Shown here: positions 27,658 to 37,254 of the stretch, piece after piece
How positions within the stretch are numbered: the first letter of the stretch is position 1
Layout: every line of letters starts with the position of its first letter
DNA from: Microvirga puerhi
GTDB lineage: Bacteria > Pseudomonadota > Alphaproteobacteria > Rhizobiales > Beijerinckiaceae
Length of the DNA stretch: 64,000 bases
Reading direction: 5' to 3'
NCBI RefSeq assembly: GCF_020089865.1
Contig: NZ_JAIRBM010000010.1
Location: 111,746-175,745 of the forward strand
Made by a program: the position numbers and the translations under genes
The notes under the pieces: generated by a model
The model's database searches: none
Told to the model about the DNA's origin: nothing
What the model saw: only the letters and a program-made list of their open reading frames with translations

Positions 27658-28833
27658 ATGCGAGCTCTCGTTTGGCACGGCAAGGAAGATATCCGCTGCG
27701 ACACCGTCACAGACCCTGAGATCGAGCAGCCGCGCGACGCCATCGTCAAGGTGACGAGCTGCGCCATCTGCGGCTCGGATCTTCATCTGTTCCACAACTT
27801 CATTCCAGCCATGCTGCCCGGCGATGTCATGGGACACGAGATGATGGGAGAGGTCGTCGAGGTCGGGCCCGAAGCGAAGGGCAAGCTCAAGAAGGGGGAC
27901 CGCGTCGTTGTCCCCTTCACGATTATCTGCGGCGAGTGCGATCAGTGCAAGCGCGGCAACTTCTCCGTCTGCCAGCGGAGCAACCGCAAGAAGGATCTCG
28001 CCGACAAGGTCTTCGGGCACGCGACGGCGGGCCTGTTCGGATACACGCATCTGACCGGCGGCTATCCTGGCGGGCAGGCCGAATATCTCCGTGTTCCTTT
28101 TGCCGATGCGACGCACATCAAGGTGCCGGACGGGATCCCGGACGAGAAAGTTCTCTTCCTCGGCGACATCTTCCCAACCGGCTGGCAGGCCGCTGTCCAG
28201 TGCGACATCCAGCCGACGGACACGGTAGCGATCTGGGGCTGCGGTCCCGTCGGCCAGATGGCGATCCGCAGCGCCATGCTCCTCGGCGCCAAGCAGGTGA
28301 TCGCCATCGATCATTTGCCGGAGCGCCTGGAAATGGCGGAAGCCGGCGGCGCCATCACCATCAACTTCGATGAAGAGAGCGTGGTCGAGCGTCTTAACGA
28401 GCTCACCGGTGGCGAGGGTCCGGAGAAGTGCATCGACGCCATCGGGATGGAAGCCCATGTCTCGCCATCCATGCCGGATACGGTCTACGACCGTGCCAAG
28501 CAGATGCTGGGAGCCGAAAGCGACCGGCCGCACGTCCTTCGCGAGATGATCTACGTGTGCCGCCCGGCCGGGGTGATTTCAATCCCCGGTGTCTATGGCG
28601 GGTTGGTCGACAAGATCCCGATGGGTCAGCTGATGAACAAGGGGCTGACCATTCGCACCGGGCAAACGCACGTCAACCGTTGGACCGATGACCTTCTGCG
28701 CCGCATCGAGGAGGGGCAGATCGACCCATCGTTTGTCATTACCCATACCGTGAGCCTCGAGGACGGCCCCGAGATGTACAAGGTGTTCCGCGACAAGCAG
28801 GACAGCTGCATCAAGGTGGTTTTGAAGCCCTGA
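27658..28833 (+). CDS. Zinc-dependent alcohol dehydrogenase
   Basis: The 391-residue medium-chain dehydrogenase carries the catalytic zinc region [15 protein letters not shown] and [16 protein letters not shown], the four-cysteine structural zinc lobe ([15 protein letters not shown]) and the NAD-binding [16 protein letters not shown]. It is of the glutathione-independent formaldehyde dehydrogenase-like group; substrate not determined. AGGAGAAG precedes the ATG. A conserved-type membrane protein gene follows 18 bp later, probably in the same transcript. Confidence 0.92.
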   Translation: MRALVWHGKEDIRCDTVTDPEIEQPRDAIVKVTSCAICGSDLHLFHNFIPAMLPGDVMGHEMMGEVVEVGPEAKGKLKKGDRVVVPFTIICGECDQCKRGNFSVCQRSNRKKDLADKVFGHATAGLFGYTHLTGGYPGGQAEYLRVPFADATHIKVPDGIPDEKVLFLGDIFPTGWQAAVQCDIQPTDTVAIWGCGPVGQMAIRSAMLLGAKQVIAIDHLPERLEMAEAGGAITINFDEESVVERLNELTGGEGPEKCIDAIGMEAHVSPSMPDTVYDRAKQMLGAESDRPHVLREMIYVCRPAGVISIPGVYGGLVDKIPMGQLMNKGLTIRTGQTHVNRWTDDLLRRIEEGQIDPSFVITHTVSLEDGPEMYKVFRDKQDSCIKVVLKP

Positions 28834-28851
28834 AGAACCGGGAGAGAAGAC

Positions 28852-29451
28852 ATGGCTTATTACATTTCGAATATTGCCCGGTCCAAGGGTGACCCGAAGG
28901 TCATTCATTCTGGCCCCAGTTCCCTGGGGGCCGCTGACCGCATGGCCAAAGCGTTGGGTTGGTTCAGCATCGGCCTGGGCATAGCGGAGCTGGTCGCGCC
29001 GGAGCGCTTCACCCGGGCTCTTGGAATGGAAGGCAAGGAAGGCCTTGTGCGGGCGTATGGTGTCCGCGAACTCGGGCACGGCATCGTCTCGCTCTCCCCC
29101 GACAAGCATCTCGGATTGTGGAGTCGCGTCGCCGGAGACGGACTCGACATCGCCACCCTGATGACGGCCATGCGGCACGACAATCCGAAGCGCGACAATG
29201 TCGGGATTGCTCTTGCAGCGGTGCTCGGGGTGACGCTGCTCGACATCATTGGCGCGCAGGGGGTCACGGCCCGCCACAGTCGCCCCCGAGGCCAGCCACG
29301 CTCCTACAGGGATCGGACAGGCTTCCCGCAGGGTGTCCAGGCGGCGCGAGGCGCCGCCAAGGACTTCCAGGTGCCGCCGGACATGCGGGCCGCACCAGCC
29401 CTCGCCGCGGTGTCTGATCGTGCCCCGCAGGAGAGAGCACGTCCTCACTGA
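28852..29451 (+). CDS. Membrane protein, cyclase/dehydrase-like family
   Basis: The 199-residue protein has hydrophobic helices around KALGWFSIGLGIAELVAPE and VGIALAAVLGVTLLDIIGAQ, with the conserved-looking EGLVRAYGVRELGHGIVSLS between. Rhizobial relatives are often labelled cyclase dehydrase, a name without biochemical support. The last 60 residues are Arg/Pro/Ala-rich and cytoplasmic-looking. It follows the alcohol dehydrogenase by 18 bp with a GGGAGAGAAG ribosome site, so the pair is one unit. Confidence 0.65.
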   Translation: MAYYISNIARSKGDPKVIHSGPSSLGAADRMAKALGWFSIGLGIAELVAPERFTRALGMEGKEGLVRAYGVRELGHGIVSLSPDKHLGLWSRVAGDGLDIATLMTAMRHDNPKRDNVGIALAAVLGVTLLDIIGAQGVTARHSRPRGQPRSYRDRTGFPQGVQAARGAAKDFQVPPDMRAAPALAAVSDRAPQERARPH

Positions 29452-29543
29452 CCTAGCGACGATAAGGCTGCGCTCGAGTGGTGTTCACGCTGTGAGAGGG
29501 CAGCCGCATCTCATACGATCATTGCCACGCGATGGAGGCGAAC

Positions 29544-30704
29544 ATGCTCAGGCTCACACCGGTGACGCTGCTTCTCGGAACGCTCTTGGCTACCACCTCC
29601 ATGGCACAGCAGAGTGCAGCCCCATCTCAGGGTCCGGCGCAACTGCAGCAGGTCGCCGGCTTTGAACACCAGGTTACCGGAGTGACCGTTTCGAAGGATG
29701 GGCGCATCTTCGTCAACTTCCCGCGTTGGACAGAGGATACACCGATCTCGGTTGCCGAGGTGACGCGCGACGGCCAGGTCAAACCTTATCCGAATGACGA
29801 GTGGAATTCCTGGCGCAATGTCAAGAAGAACCAGATGTCAGCCGGGGATCACTTCGTGTGTGTCCAAAGCGTCGTAGCAGATGCGCACGGCAATCTCTGG
29901 GTTGTCGATCCGGCCGCGCCAGCCACAGCAGCCGTTGTGCAGGGTGGGCCCAAGCTCGTCAGGATCGACCTGAAGACAAACAAAGTTGCGCAGGTAATCC
30001 GCTTCGACGAGACCGTCACACCCCAGGGTAGCTACCTGAACGATGTGCGGTTTTCACCGGATGGGCGGCGTGCCTACCTGACCGACGCTGGAGCCAAGGG
30101 CGCTCTCGTTGTTGTGGATCTAAAGAACAGCAAGGCTCGACGCGTCCTTGACGGCCACCCGAGCACCCAGCCGGAAAAGGATGTGGTGGTGAAGACCGAT
30201 GGGCAGGAGTTGCGCCGGCCCGACGGGCGTGGGGTCGAATTTGCCGCTGACAGCATCGCGCTTTCTCCCGATGGGCGCACGCTCTATTGGAAAGCCCTGA
30301 CTGGCCGGACGCTCTATCGCATCACGACAGATGCCTTGGAGAACCCACGTCTGTCCGAGAAGGACCTCGAAGCTCGTGTGGAGCGTGTCGCCGAAACCGA
30401 GCCGACGGATGGTCTTTGGCTCGACAGGCGCGGGCGGCTTTATCTGAGCGCAATTGAGCAGGATGCCGTGCAGGTCCGTGATGGGGATCGCATCACCACC
30501 CTCGTCCAAGACAAGCGGCTGCGCTGGCCCGATACATTCTCGGAAGGACCCGACGGGACGATCTACGTCACCAGCTCCCGCATCCAGGACATGAGCTGGT
30601 TCAAACCCGAGAACGGCCCGCGCCTTGAGACGCAGCTGTGGCGCATCGAGCCTGGACAGAGCGGAGAGGCAACCGGCTCTACCGGGCAGCCCCAACGACC
30701 CTGA
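29544..30704 (+). CDS. Exported beta-propeller protein of the major royal jelly/L-dopachrome tautomerase-related family
   Basis: A signal peptide (MLRLTPVTLLLGTLLATTSMAQ) precedes a 360-residue six-bladed propeller with gluconolactonase/yellow-like repeats: VSKDGRIFVNFPRW, GSYLNDVRFSPDGRRAYLTD, SIALSPDGRTLYWKAL, TDGLWLDRRGRLYLSAIE. The family includes lactonases and periplasmic binding proteins; activity is unknown. The ATG at 29544 has GGAGG eight bases upstream and was preferred over that at 29532. A channel-like membrane gene follows by 30 bp. Confidence 0.8.
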   Translation: MLRLTPVTLLLGTLLATTSMAQQSAAPSQGPAQLQQVAGFEHQVTGVTVSKDGRIFVNFPRWTEDTPISVAEVTRDGQVKPYPNDEWNSWRNVKKNQMSAGDHFVCVQSVVADAHGNLWVVDPAAPATAAVVQGGPKLVRIDLKTNKVAQVIRFDETVTPQGSYLNDVRFSPDGRRAYLTDAGAKGALVVVDLKNSKARRVLDGHPSTQPEKDVVVKTDGQELRRPDGRGVEFAADSIALSPDGRTLYWKALTGRTLYRITTDALENPRLSEKDLEARVERVAETEPTDGLWLDRRGRLYLSAIEQDAVQVRDGDRITTLVQDKRLRWPDTFSEGPDGTIYVTSSRIQDMSWFKPENGPRLETQLWRIEPGQSGEATGSTGQPQRP

Positions 30705-30734
30705 TGGAGCAGTGGGGATGACAGGAGGCCTGCC

Positions 30735-31757
30735 ATGATAGGGCGACTGGAGCAGGGCCTTGGGATCCTGCTGATCCTGATCATCTTGCTCGATATCTTT
30801 CTGACCGTGCTCTACGCCAGGATCGGCACCAGCATCATCGGCTCCAGGGTCGCGCGGCTGGTCTGGGCCTCTGCTGTCAAAGCCTCGACGGTTTTCGACT
30901 CCAGACAAGGAGCCGTTCTGTCCTTCTGCGGTCCGGTCATCCTCGTGCTGCTGGTTGGGGTCTGGGCTCTCGGGCTGACGCTTGGGGCGGCGTTGATCAT
31001 GCACCCGGAACTCGGCACGTCCATCCGCGCTACGAACGGCGAGACGCCCACCGACTTCGTCACCGCGATGTATGCCGGGGGTACGAGCATGGCGATTGTC
31101 GGCGCGAGCGACTTCACCCCGCACACGAGTTCGACACGGCTGCTCTTCCTGTTCAACTCGCTGATCGGCATGTCGGTGATGTCGCTGACGCTGACCTATC
31201 TGATGCAGGTCTATACAGCGCTCCAGCGGCGCAATGTGCTGGCCATGAACATCCACTTCCTCTCAGGGGGCACAGGCGATGCCGCCGAATTGCTGGCACG
31301 TCTCGGACCTCAGGGGCAGTTCAGTAGCGGCTATACGAACCTGTCGGAACTCGCCGTTGAGATGACCCAAGCCAAGGAGGCACACCACTTCTACCCGGTG
31401 CTGTTCTATTTCCGCTTCAGTGACCCATACCACTCGGTGTCCCGTTCCACGCTGGTCGCCTTGGACACGGTGAGCCTGATCAAGAGCGCCCTGGATGATC
31501 AGAAGGACCGCTGGCTGAAGGAGGCAGGAGCTGTCGCACAGCTGTGGGAAGCATCGATGATGCTGGTCACTACCTTGGAGAATACCTTCCTTCCGCATGG
31601 GGCACCGGACCGAGAGGCTCAACCGGATCAGCAGACCCGAGACCGCTGGCGAGCACGCTACCGCACTGCACTGCTTCGGCTTCAACAGGCGGGGGCCCAG
31701 ATCACGGCTGACGGGCAGGCCGGTGCCGAGGCCTACATCTCCTGCCGAATGCAATGA
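30735..31757 (+). CDS. Two-pore-type ion channel family membrane protein
   Basis: The 340-residue protein has an N-terminal helix (GILLILIILLDIFLTVLY), a second at about 60-92, a pore-like re-entrant segment (TAMYAGGTSMAIVGASDFTP) and a further helix (LLFLFNSLIGMSVMSLTLTYL). A 180-residue cytoplasmic part follows. The order helix-pore-helix resembles bacterial potassium channels, but the TVGYG filter is replaced by MAIVGASD, so selectivity is doubtful. AGGAGG precedes the ATG. It may be co-transcribed with the exported propeller protein. Confidence 0.7.
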   Translation: MIGRLEQGLGILLILIILLDIFLTVLYARIGTSIIGSRVARLVWASAVKASTVFDSRQGAVLSFCGPVILVLLVGVWALGLTLGAALIMHPELGTSIRATNGETPTDFVTAMYAGGTSMAIVGASDFTPHTSSTRLLFLFNSLIGMSVMSLTLTYLMQVYTALQRRNVLAMNIHFLSGGTGDAAELLARLGPQGQFSSGYTNLSELAVEMTQAKEAHHFYPVLFYFRFSDPYHSVSRSTLVALDTVSLIKSALDDQKDRWLKEAGAVAQLWEASMMLVTTLENTFLPHGAPDREAQPDQQTRDRWRARYRTALLRLQQAGAQITADGQAGAEAYISCRMQ

Positions 31758-31912
31758 GACCATCACATCACGAACCTGGCCCCCTCGATGTCTTACAGCA
31801 TGGAGGAGATCGATGTCGCAATGAGCGGTTTAAGATCGAAGGAGCGCCCAAACGAACCCGGGTTCCGCCTGCACGTGGCCGAATAGCGGAAGTTGATCGG
31901 ATGGAGGCGATA

Positions 31913-32143
31913 ATGCCGCTCGGCGAGACGCCCTGCGAGATTCTCGGGTTCTTTCGTGAGACACACCGAAAACCCGGCGCCCGCATGACAATGGCAACAC
32001 TGGATGCGCACTTCGGTACAGATTCCACTGTTGCCGTGGCCATTTCCGAGTTGAAGCAGCTTGGATACGTGAAGGTGCCGGATGCTGGGACAGTCGAATT
32101 AACGGACCTTGGCTTCGACGCAATCCATCGTGGCGTTGCATGA
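31913..32143 (+). CDS. Small winged-helix-like protein
   Basis: The 76-residue product has the outline of a winged-helix domain: ARMTMATLDAHFGTDSTVAVAI, a helix LKQLGYVKV and a short hairpin ending in GTVELTDLGFDAI. No exact family is recognised. GGAGGCGATA lies directly before the ATG. The frame is open upstream to 31754, overlapping the channel gene, but those codons look non-coding. A strong stem-loop follows. Confidence 0.55.
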   Translation: MPLGETPCEILGFFRETHRKPGARMTMATLDAHFGTDSTVAVAISELKQLGYVKVPDAGTVELTDLGFDAIHRGVA

Positions 32144-32232
32144 ACGTCTTCTTCTGGCACGCTTCGGTCGTTTGTCTTGTGGCTGCTTAAGCCTCGGGTC
32201 CGGACCTCGCTCTCGAACAGGCAGCGGGCTCT

Positions 32233-32258
32233 GAGGCGGCTCGTTGGGGAGCCGCCTC
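32233..32258. terminator. Stem-loop between convergent genes
   Basis: GAGGCGGCTC, loop GTTGGG, then GAGCCGCCTC: a perfect 10-bp stem, followed by TACGTTTAGATTT. It separates the winged-helix gene from the convergent integrase. Confidence 0.65.
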
Positions 32259-32263
32259 TACGT

Positions 32264-32896
32264 TTAGATTTCAACCTGTTCTGCAATCGGAAGCGCATCG
32301 TCGACGTCGATGCCCAGATACCGTACGGTACTCTCGATCTTGGTGTGACCCAACAGGAGCTGGACGGCCCGGAGATTGCCAGTTCTTCGATAGATCATTG
32401 AGCCTTTAGTCCGTCGTAGAGAATGGGTACCGTAGGCCAGGGGATCGAGCCCAATCGCACGAAGCCAGGATCCGAGCAGGCGAGCGTACTGGCGTGGCGT
32501 CATGGGCCTCGCTCGATTGATCCGGCTTGGAAACAGCGGCTCGCCTTTGCGGAGATCCGGCTTCTCCAGCCACCGCCCCACAGCCTCGCGGGTCTGCTCT
32601 GTGATTTCGAACTGAACGGGGCGACCTGTCTTCCGCTGCATTACCGTAGCTCTGGATCGGATCCGCCCATTGAGCGCCACATCATCGACGCGGAGTGAAA
32701 CGAGGTCACAAGCTCGCAGCTTGCTATCGAGCGCCAAGTCGAACAACGCCAAATCCCGGATGCGATGAGCAACCTGGAGTCTGACCCGAATGGACCAGAT
32801 TTCTTTGGCTTTCAGCGGTGGTTTGGGACCGATCAGCTTGTCCCGGTTCCACGGGAAGTTGGTTCGGCAGGGATGGTCAGAGAAAGATTCGTGCAT
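32264..32896 (-). CDS. Short tyrosine recombinase/integrase
   Basis: The 210-residue protein is essentially the catalytic domain: Arg in ALDSKLRACDLVSL, the HxxR box in YGTHSLRRTKGSM, His in LLGHTKIESTVRYL and the nucleophile Tyr in that last stretch. The N-terminal DNA-binding arm is only about 40 residues, shorter than phage-type integrases. Such short integrases are scattered in rhizobial accessory regions; no attachment site could be linked to it. It indicates that the island is composite. Confidence 0.85.
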   Translation of the reverse strand: MHESFSDHPCRTNFPWNRDKLIGPKPPLKAKEIWSIRVRLQVAHRIRDLALFDLALDSKLRACDLVSLRVDDVALNGRIRSRATVMQRKTGRPVQFEITEQTREAVGRWLEKPDLRKGEPLFPSRINRARPMTPRQYARLLGSWLRAIGLDPLAYGTHSLRRTKGSMIYRRTGNLRAVQLLLGHTKIESTVRYLGIDVDDALPIAEQVEI

Positions 32897-33215
32897 TGCA
32901 GTGCTCCTGAAACGAAGCCCCGCAATGAACCTTGGCTGATTGTGTCGACAGGAAACCCACGCTAAACATCTCTCCCAGCCCCCTTTGGCAGCTTATCGAG
33001 GTATGCTGGACATTCTTTGCCTGGCGTGGATCTCCTCCTCTTGATCCGAAGCCGACCCTAGCGCCTCCGGTGATCGCCGGCGACGGCTCAGACCCCGGGT
33101 GTCCGCCGTTCTCGACTGTCTGAAGGTAGCCCTTCCGACGGGGACACCTTCTCATAGCGCGGGTGCCGTTGCCGGTCTTCTCCCGGTGGAGCCCTGCGCC
33201 CGCGCCAATGTGAGC
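32897..33215. other. Intergenic region, no gene supported
   Basis: About 320 bp between two minus-strand genes. Only short, unconvincing frames are present; I see no terminator or RNA gene. Confidence 0.4.
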
Positions 33216-33962
33216 CTACCGGTTTGTCATGAGCGCCACCGCGTCCGCGCCAGCAGGCAAACGCATCGGACAGGTTGGATCCGTCGCCGCCCGCCAAACG
33301 GCTTCGGCAACATCCCTCGCGTGAGTGACCGCTCCTGCATCCTGCTGCCACGACGTGAAGACGCGTTGCGCCAACTCTGCATAGGCATCAGGGATGCCGC
33401 TCTGGAGCCGCGCCCTTGCGTTCTGTCCGAATGATGTCTCCGGCGACCGCCCTGGGAGGACAATACGCACATGCACGTTAAACGGCTCAAGTTCAAGGGC
33501 CAACACTTCCGTGAAGGCGTTCACGGCAGCCTTGCTGGCAGTGTAGGCCGATAGAAGTTGCAACGGCTTCAAAGTCACACTCGATGTGACATTCACGATG
33601 GTCCCTGATCCTCGCCCTCGGAGATGTGGCAAGACCGCCTGAGTCATCGCCATCGTGCCAAAGGTGTTCGTCTCGAACGTCTCGCGGATGACATCCATCG
33701 GTGTGCCCTCAAGGGCATTCAGCCAACCGATCCCGGCATTGTTCACCAGGACATCTATCGGCCCGGCCGCATCGACCACTCGCTCGATGCTAAATTGGCT
33801 GGTTACATCGAGGGGGAGAATTCGCAAGTGGTCAGACTTGGGCAGGATATCCTCCCGCGGGGCTCGCATTGTTGCGATGACGGACCAGTCGCGTTCGAGA
33901 AAATGTCGCGCCGTCTCCAAGCCAAACCCAGACGAACATCCAGTGATCAGGACAGTCTTCAT
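33216..33962 (-). CDS. Short-chain dehydrogenase/reductase
   Basis: The 248-residue SDR has a Rossmann motif VLITGCSSGFGLETA, NNAGIGWL, the catalytic Ser in NVTSSVTLKPL and the YTASK catalytic pair. It belongs to the classical type with a C-terminal extension like that of retinol/17-beta-type enzymes in bacteria; substrate unknown. ACAGGAGATTTC precedes the ATG. It is divergent from an AraC regulator 92 bp away, which probably controls it. Confidence 0.9.
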   Translation of the reverse strand: MKTVLITGCSSGFGLETARHFLERDWSVIATMRAPREDILPKSDHLRILPLDVTSQFSIERVVDAAGPIDVLVNNAGIGWLNALEGTPMDVIRETFETNTFGTMAMTQAVLPHLRGRGSGTIVNVTSSVTLKPLQLLSAYTASKAAVNAFTEVLALELEPFNVHVRIVLPGRSPETSFGQNARARLQSGIPDAYAELAQRVFTSWQQDAGAVTHARDVAEAVWRAATDPTCPMRLPAGADAVALMTNR

Positions 33963-34054
33963 GAAATCTCCTGTAGTAGGGCAGTCACAAATAGCCCAGC
34001 AATGTTGGACGCACTACAATCCAGAGTCCGTTATTCATTTGCAGGAGTCCGAGA

Positions 34055-34972
34055 TTGGATGATCCCCTGGCTGAGGTCGTCAGCCTTCTTCAGCCTCGTG
34101 CCGCTTACTCGAAGGTGGTTTCGGCGGCGGGGTCCTGGCAGGTCAGGCGCGCCGAAGCCGGGCGTCCCTTCTACTGCGTGGTCCTGGAGGGGACCTGCCG
34201 TCTGGAGGCTCGCGGCCATGAGCCTATGATCCTTGAGAAGGACGATTTCGTTCTCATCCCTTCGGCTTTTGATTTTGCCACTTCCAGCCTTGAGCCGCCT
34301 CCTGGCGACATGGTCGACGAGCCTGTCCAACTGCGGCCCGGAGAGTTCAGGGTCGGCCGCCAGGATGGGCCTTCCGATCTTAGGATGCTCATCGGGTATT
34401 GCACCTTCGGATTGGGTGACAAGACCTTGTTGGTCTCGCTCCTGCCTCGACTGCTTCATGTTCGAGGAGAGGAAAGGCTGACTTCGCTCGTGCAACTTGT
34501 CGGCGACGAGGCGCGTGAGCACCGACCGGGACGTGACGTCATTCTGGTCCGTCTTTTGGAGGTCATGCTAATCGAGGCGCTCCGATCGACGACGGGCGGT
34601 GCGATATCACCGGGTCTGGTGCGAGGGCTTAGCGATGAGAACCTAGCCAAGGCTCTCAGGCAGATGCACGCCCATCCAACCCTGCCGTGGACAGTCGGTC
34701 GATTAGCCAAGGAGGCAGGTCTGTCCCGCTCCGTGTTCTTCGATCGGTTCGGTCGCGCGGTGGGGGTCGCTCCTATGGAGTATTTGCTTGGTTGGCGCAT
34801 GGCACTGGCCAAGAATATGCTGAGCCGGGGTGAAGGCGGCATCGCACAGGTCGCCGAGCGTGTTGGGTACGGGTCTGCGAGCACGTTCAGCGTCGCCTTC
34901 ACCCGCCATGTCGGACTGCCGCCCTCGCACTATGCGAGGTCCGACGCGCCTTGCCATGAGGATATTCAATAG
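34055..34972 (+). CDS. AraC family regulator with cupin sensory domain
   Basis: The 305-residue protein has an N-terminal cupin (about 1-190, with FYCVVLEGTCRLEARGHEPMI-type strands) and a C-terminal double-HTH AraC domain (about 205-300, with WTVGRLAKEAGLSRSVFFDR and IAQVAERVGYGSASTFSVAF). The start is TTG with AGGAG eight bases upstream. It belongs to the group commonly found divergent to SDR or oxidoreductase genes, as here, and likely regulates that SDR. Confidence 0.88.
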   Translation: MDDPLAEVVSLLQPRAAYSKVVSAAGSWQVRRAEAGRPFYCVVLEGTCRLEARGHEPMILEKDDFVLIPSAFDFATSSLEPPPGDMVDEPVQLRPGEFRVGRQDGPSDLRMLIGYCTFGLGDKTLLVSLLPRLLHVRGEERLTSLVQLVGDEAREHRPGRDVILVRLLEVMLIEALRSTTGGAISPGLVRGLSDENLAKALRQMHAHPTLPWTVGRLAKEAGLSRSVFFDRFGRAVGVAPMEYLLGWRMALAKNMLSRGEGGIAQVAERVGYGSASTFSVAFTRHVGLPPSHYARSDAPCHEDIQ

Positions 34973-35150
34973 GGACCACGGAGCAAGAAACCCTACCTCC
35001 GATCCGGTGGAGGGCACGTGACTTCAATCGAGCGGATCCTCACGAAGGTCGGCTTCTGGCACAACGCGGACCTTAGCCCTAGGTCTGCAAGGGTGGGATA
35101 AGCGGATCTCCATACGAACGGCCATGCTGGTTAGGTGTTCACTCTAAGCT

Positions 35151-35176
35151 GAGCCCATTCAAATCGGGCTCTTCTT
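35151..35176 (+). terminator. Possible weak terminator after the AraC gene
   Basis: GAGCCC, nine-base loop, GGGCTC, then TTCTT. The stem is only six base pairs and lies 180 bp beyond the stop codon. Confidence 0.3.
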
Positions 35177-35260
35177 GAGCGGTCTGCATCTTTGGAATCA
35201 TCTAGAGGGGTACTGCACTATACATGGAGTCTTTACGGAGTACGTTCATGTCGACCCGGA

Positions 35261-36364
35261 TCATCGGGCACCCGGTTCACTGCGCACAAGTTCCGCTACG
35301 CGACGGGCGAGCGCCTCCATAGGATCAGCCGGGCCAACTTTGGGCTCCCAGAGCTTTTGCATGATTTCCTGCTGGCGAGGCGTTTCCACCTGCCCATATG
35401 CCAGAAGCGTCGTGAGCACCTTCTCGTGGCCCATGTTCTGGCTCCATGCCTTCATTTCCTCAGGCGACCTGCAAATCGACTGGCCCAGCCGCGCCAGGGT
35501 GTTCCGGAAGGAATGCGGGTTGAAATAGGGGAGACCGGCTGGCCCGAACGCGTCCTTGAAGATGGCTCGAATCGGGGCAGCATTGCTCCAGCCCTTTCGG
35601 TCCAGTCCCACCGCTTCGAAGTGCTGCTTTGCACCGACGACGACCTTCGTGGCCGGGAACAGAGGGTCGTCAGGCCCCCAGAAACGGTCTCGGCGTAGAA
35701 ACTGAACCCAGTCCTCCACAATCTGCCGGATATCGTCCCCAACCGGGAAGAAGTAGGTCGTGAACGTCTTGGAGGCTTTCGTCCGGACATCCCGTGCGTC
35801 CTGTACGACCTTCCCGTCTGTCAGATCGATATGCTTCAGCCGGAAAGAAGCCACTGCGTTGTCACGCGCACCCGTCAGGATTGTGAACGCGATTAGCGCG
35901 CGATTACGTTTCTCTATGTCCGTTCTATTCGGCATCACCGACAAGACATGACGAACCTGTTCCAGGGTCGGACCCCCGACGTCCCGGTCGGCTCTGGCGA
36001 TAGCCGTCTCCTTGGCGGACAGGTTGAAATAGTCGGCATCGGAATAACTGATCCTCGACCTGAAACCAGGCAGGCCGGCGAGCCAGAAGAAAAAAGCCCT
36101 CAGTGCGGCAAGAGTCTGGAACATCGTCGCCTTGCTCAAGGGCTCTTTCGTCCGGCCATTGAGTTGCTGCGCCAGATGAGCCTTGAAGCCGACCGCCTGC
36201 TCGATGCGAAAGGCCCTAAAATCCTTGAACTTTGTATAGGTTTCGAATCGGCTCAATGCCTTCGCGGCGGCATCGACGGTTTGCTCACTGTTGCGTTTAG
36301 CTTCTTTCAGATACGCATAATAAGCGCGCTTGATCCGTTCATTTGCAGGATTGCATGTCTTCAT
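35261..36364 (-). CDS. Tyrosine recombinase/integrase
   Basis: The 367-residue integrase has a SAM-like N-terminal domain (about 5-110) and a full catalytic set: Arg in LTGARDNAVAS, HSFRNTLARLG, His in QNMGHEKVLTTLL and Tyr in LLAYGQVETP. Its ATG overlaps the stop of the upstream HTH gene (ATGA), so expression is coupled. With the two small DNA-binding genes before it, it forms a recombination/control module of a small element nested in the island. Its own attachment sites were not found. Confidence 0.9.
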   Translation of the reverse strand: MKTCNPANERIKRAYYAYLKEAKRNSEQTVDAAAKALSRFETYTKFKDFRAFRIEQAVGFKAHLAQQLNGRTKEPLSKATMFQTLAALRAFFFWLAGLPGFRSRISYSDADYFNLSAKETAIARADRDVGGPTLEQVRHVLSVMPNRTDIEKRNRALIAFTILTGARDNAVASFRLKHIDLTDGKVVQDARDVRTKASKTFTTYFFPVGDDIRQIVEDWVQFLRRDRFWGPDDPLFPATKVVVGAKQHFEAVGLDRKGWSNAAPIRAIFKDAFGPAGLPYFNPHSFRNTLARLGQSICRSPEEMKAWSQNMGHEKVLTTLLAYGQVETPRQQEIMQKLWEPKVGPADPMEALARRVAELVRSEPGAR

Positions 36365-36846
36365 GCCGCTCTTCCTCGTTGCAAGTCACAATTCACGGGG
36401 AGGTTGGATGTCTCCCCTATGCGTGGCTCTCCTTCCGAGAGCAGAACTTCGAGTTCGCCAGCGGCCGTCGCAATTTTCGACCTGTTGACGCGGCGGTGGA
36501 TCGTCGTTCCACATGTCGGGCACAGCCCTCGCAGGTTGCCGTTAGTGCTCGTGCCCGGGACGTACTCCACGAAGTCCCCATCCGGAACTTTCGGCGCGCG
36601 GCAGGGGAGGCAGTAAATCTGGCCGGGGCCGCAGGGTTGCTTTGCCGTCTCCCGTCGCGCTAGAAGGAACGACGCAACGCCATCCCCTTTGAATAGCAGG
36701 GGGCGGGCATCATCGATCGGTTTGAGCCCCTCCTTCTGCCAAGCGCGGATTGTGTTCTTGTGGACTCGGAACAGCCGGGCAAGCTCTTCGACTGTGTATG
36801 TGCGGTGTTGTTTTACGAGCCGATGGTTGGGGTGCCGCTTTCCCAT
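36361..36846 (-). CDS. HTH (MerR/excisionase-like) protein with zinc ribbon
   Basis: The 161-residue protein begins with a helix-turn-helix (TYTVEELARLFRVHKNTIRAW, about 17-37) like MerR or Xis proteins, followed by a segment with four cysteines in two CxxC pairs (IYCLPCRAP, GLCPTCGT) that probably bind zinc. Known relatives accompany integrases in alphaproteobacterial elements. It starts three bases after the preceding small gene and is translationally coupled to the integrase. Confidence 0.75.
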   Translation of the reverse strand: MGKRHPNHRLVKQHRTYTVEELARLFRVHKNTIRAWQKEGLKPIDDARPLLFKGDGVASFLLARRETAKQPCGPGQIYCLPCRAPKVPDGDFVEYVPGTSTNGNLRGLCPTCGTTIHRRVNRSKIATAAGELEVLLSEGEPRIGETSNLPVNCDLQRGRAA

Positions 36847-36849
36847 GGG

Positions 36850-37152
36850 CTAACCCTCGTCACCGTCGGGGCTTTTGGAACTGATAGATTGCACGTCCGA
36901 GGTGGAACGCTGTGGTGCGCCAATACGATCCATGGCCCAACGATCAAGGTCCGATGGTGCGTAGATGGGGGTGCGCCCGGCCTTGCGATAAAGCGGCCCG
37001 CCACCGACGACAGCGAGTTTGGCGAGCCACTGCCGGGAGCAGGGGAAGCCATAGTGAGTCTCGACATAATTTGCCGCTTCGGCGCGACGCAGAAAGCGGA
37101 TCGGTGCTTGGACCTTTTCCACCAATTCATGGAGGCCTAGACTGCTATCCAT
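36850..37152 (-). CDS. Small DNA-binding (AlpA/Xis-like) protein
   Basis: This 100-residue protein has a putative HTH of the AlpA type: RRAEAANYVETHYGFPCSRQ then a wing-like GGGPLYRKAGRTPIYAPSDL. It is probably the directionality or regulatory factor of the integrase module. GGGAG lies eight bases upstream of the ATG. The following HTH gene starts three bases after its stop. Confidence 0.7.
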   Translation of the reverse strand: MDSSLGLHELVEKVQAPIRFLRRAEAANYVETHYGFPCSRQWLAKLAVVGGGPLYRKAGRTPIYAPSDLDRWAMDRIGAPQRSTSDVQSISSKSPDGDEG

Positions 37153-37254
37153 TCATCATCTCCCACACTGCTTGCCGGGGAATTCCGGGGCATGTTGGAA
37201 GATGAAATGACGGGTGTCGGACGCCTGAAAAAGACGCCTGAAATTAGCCCGAAA

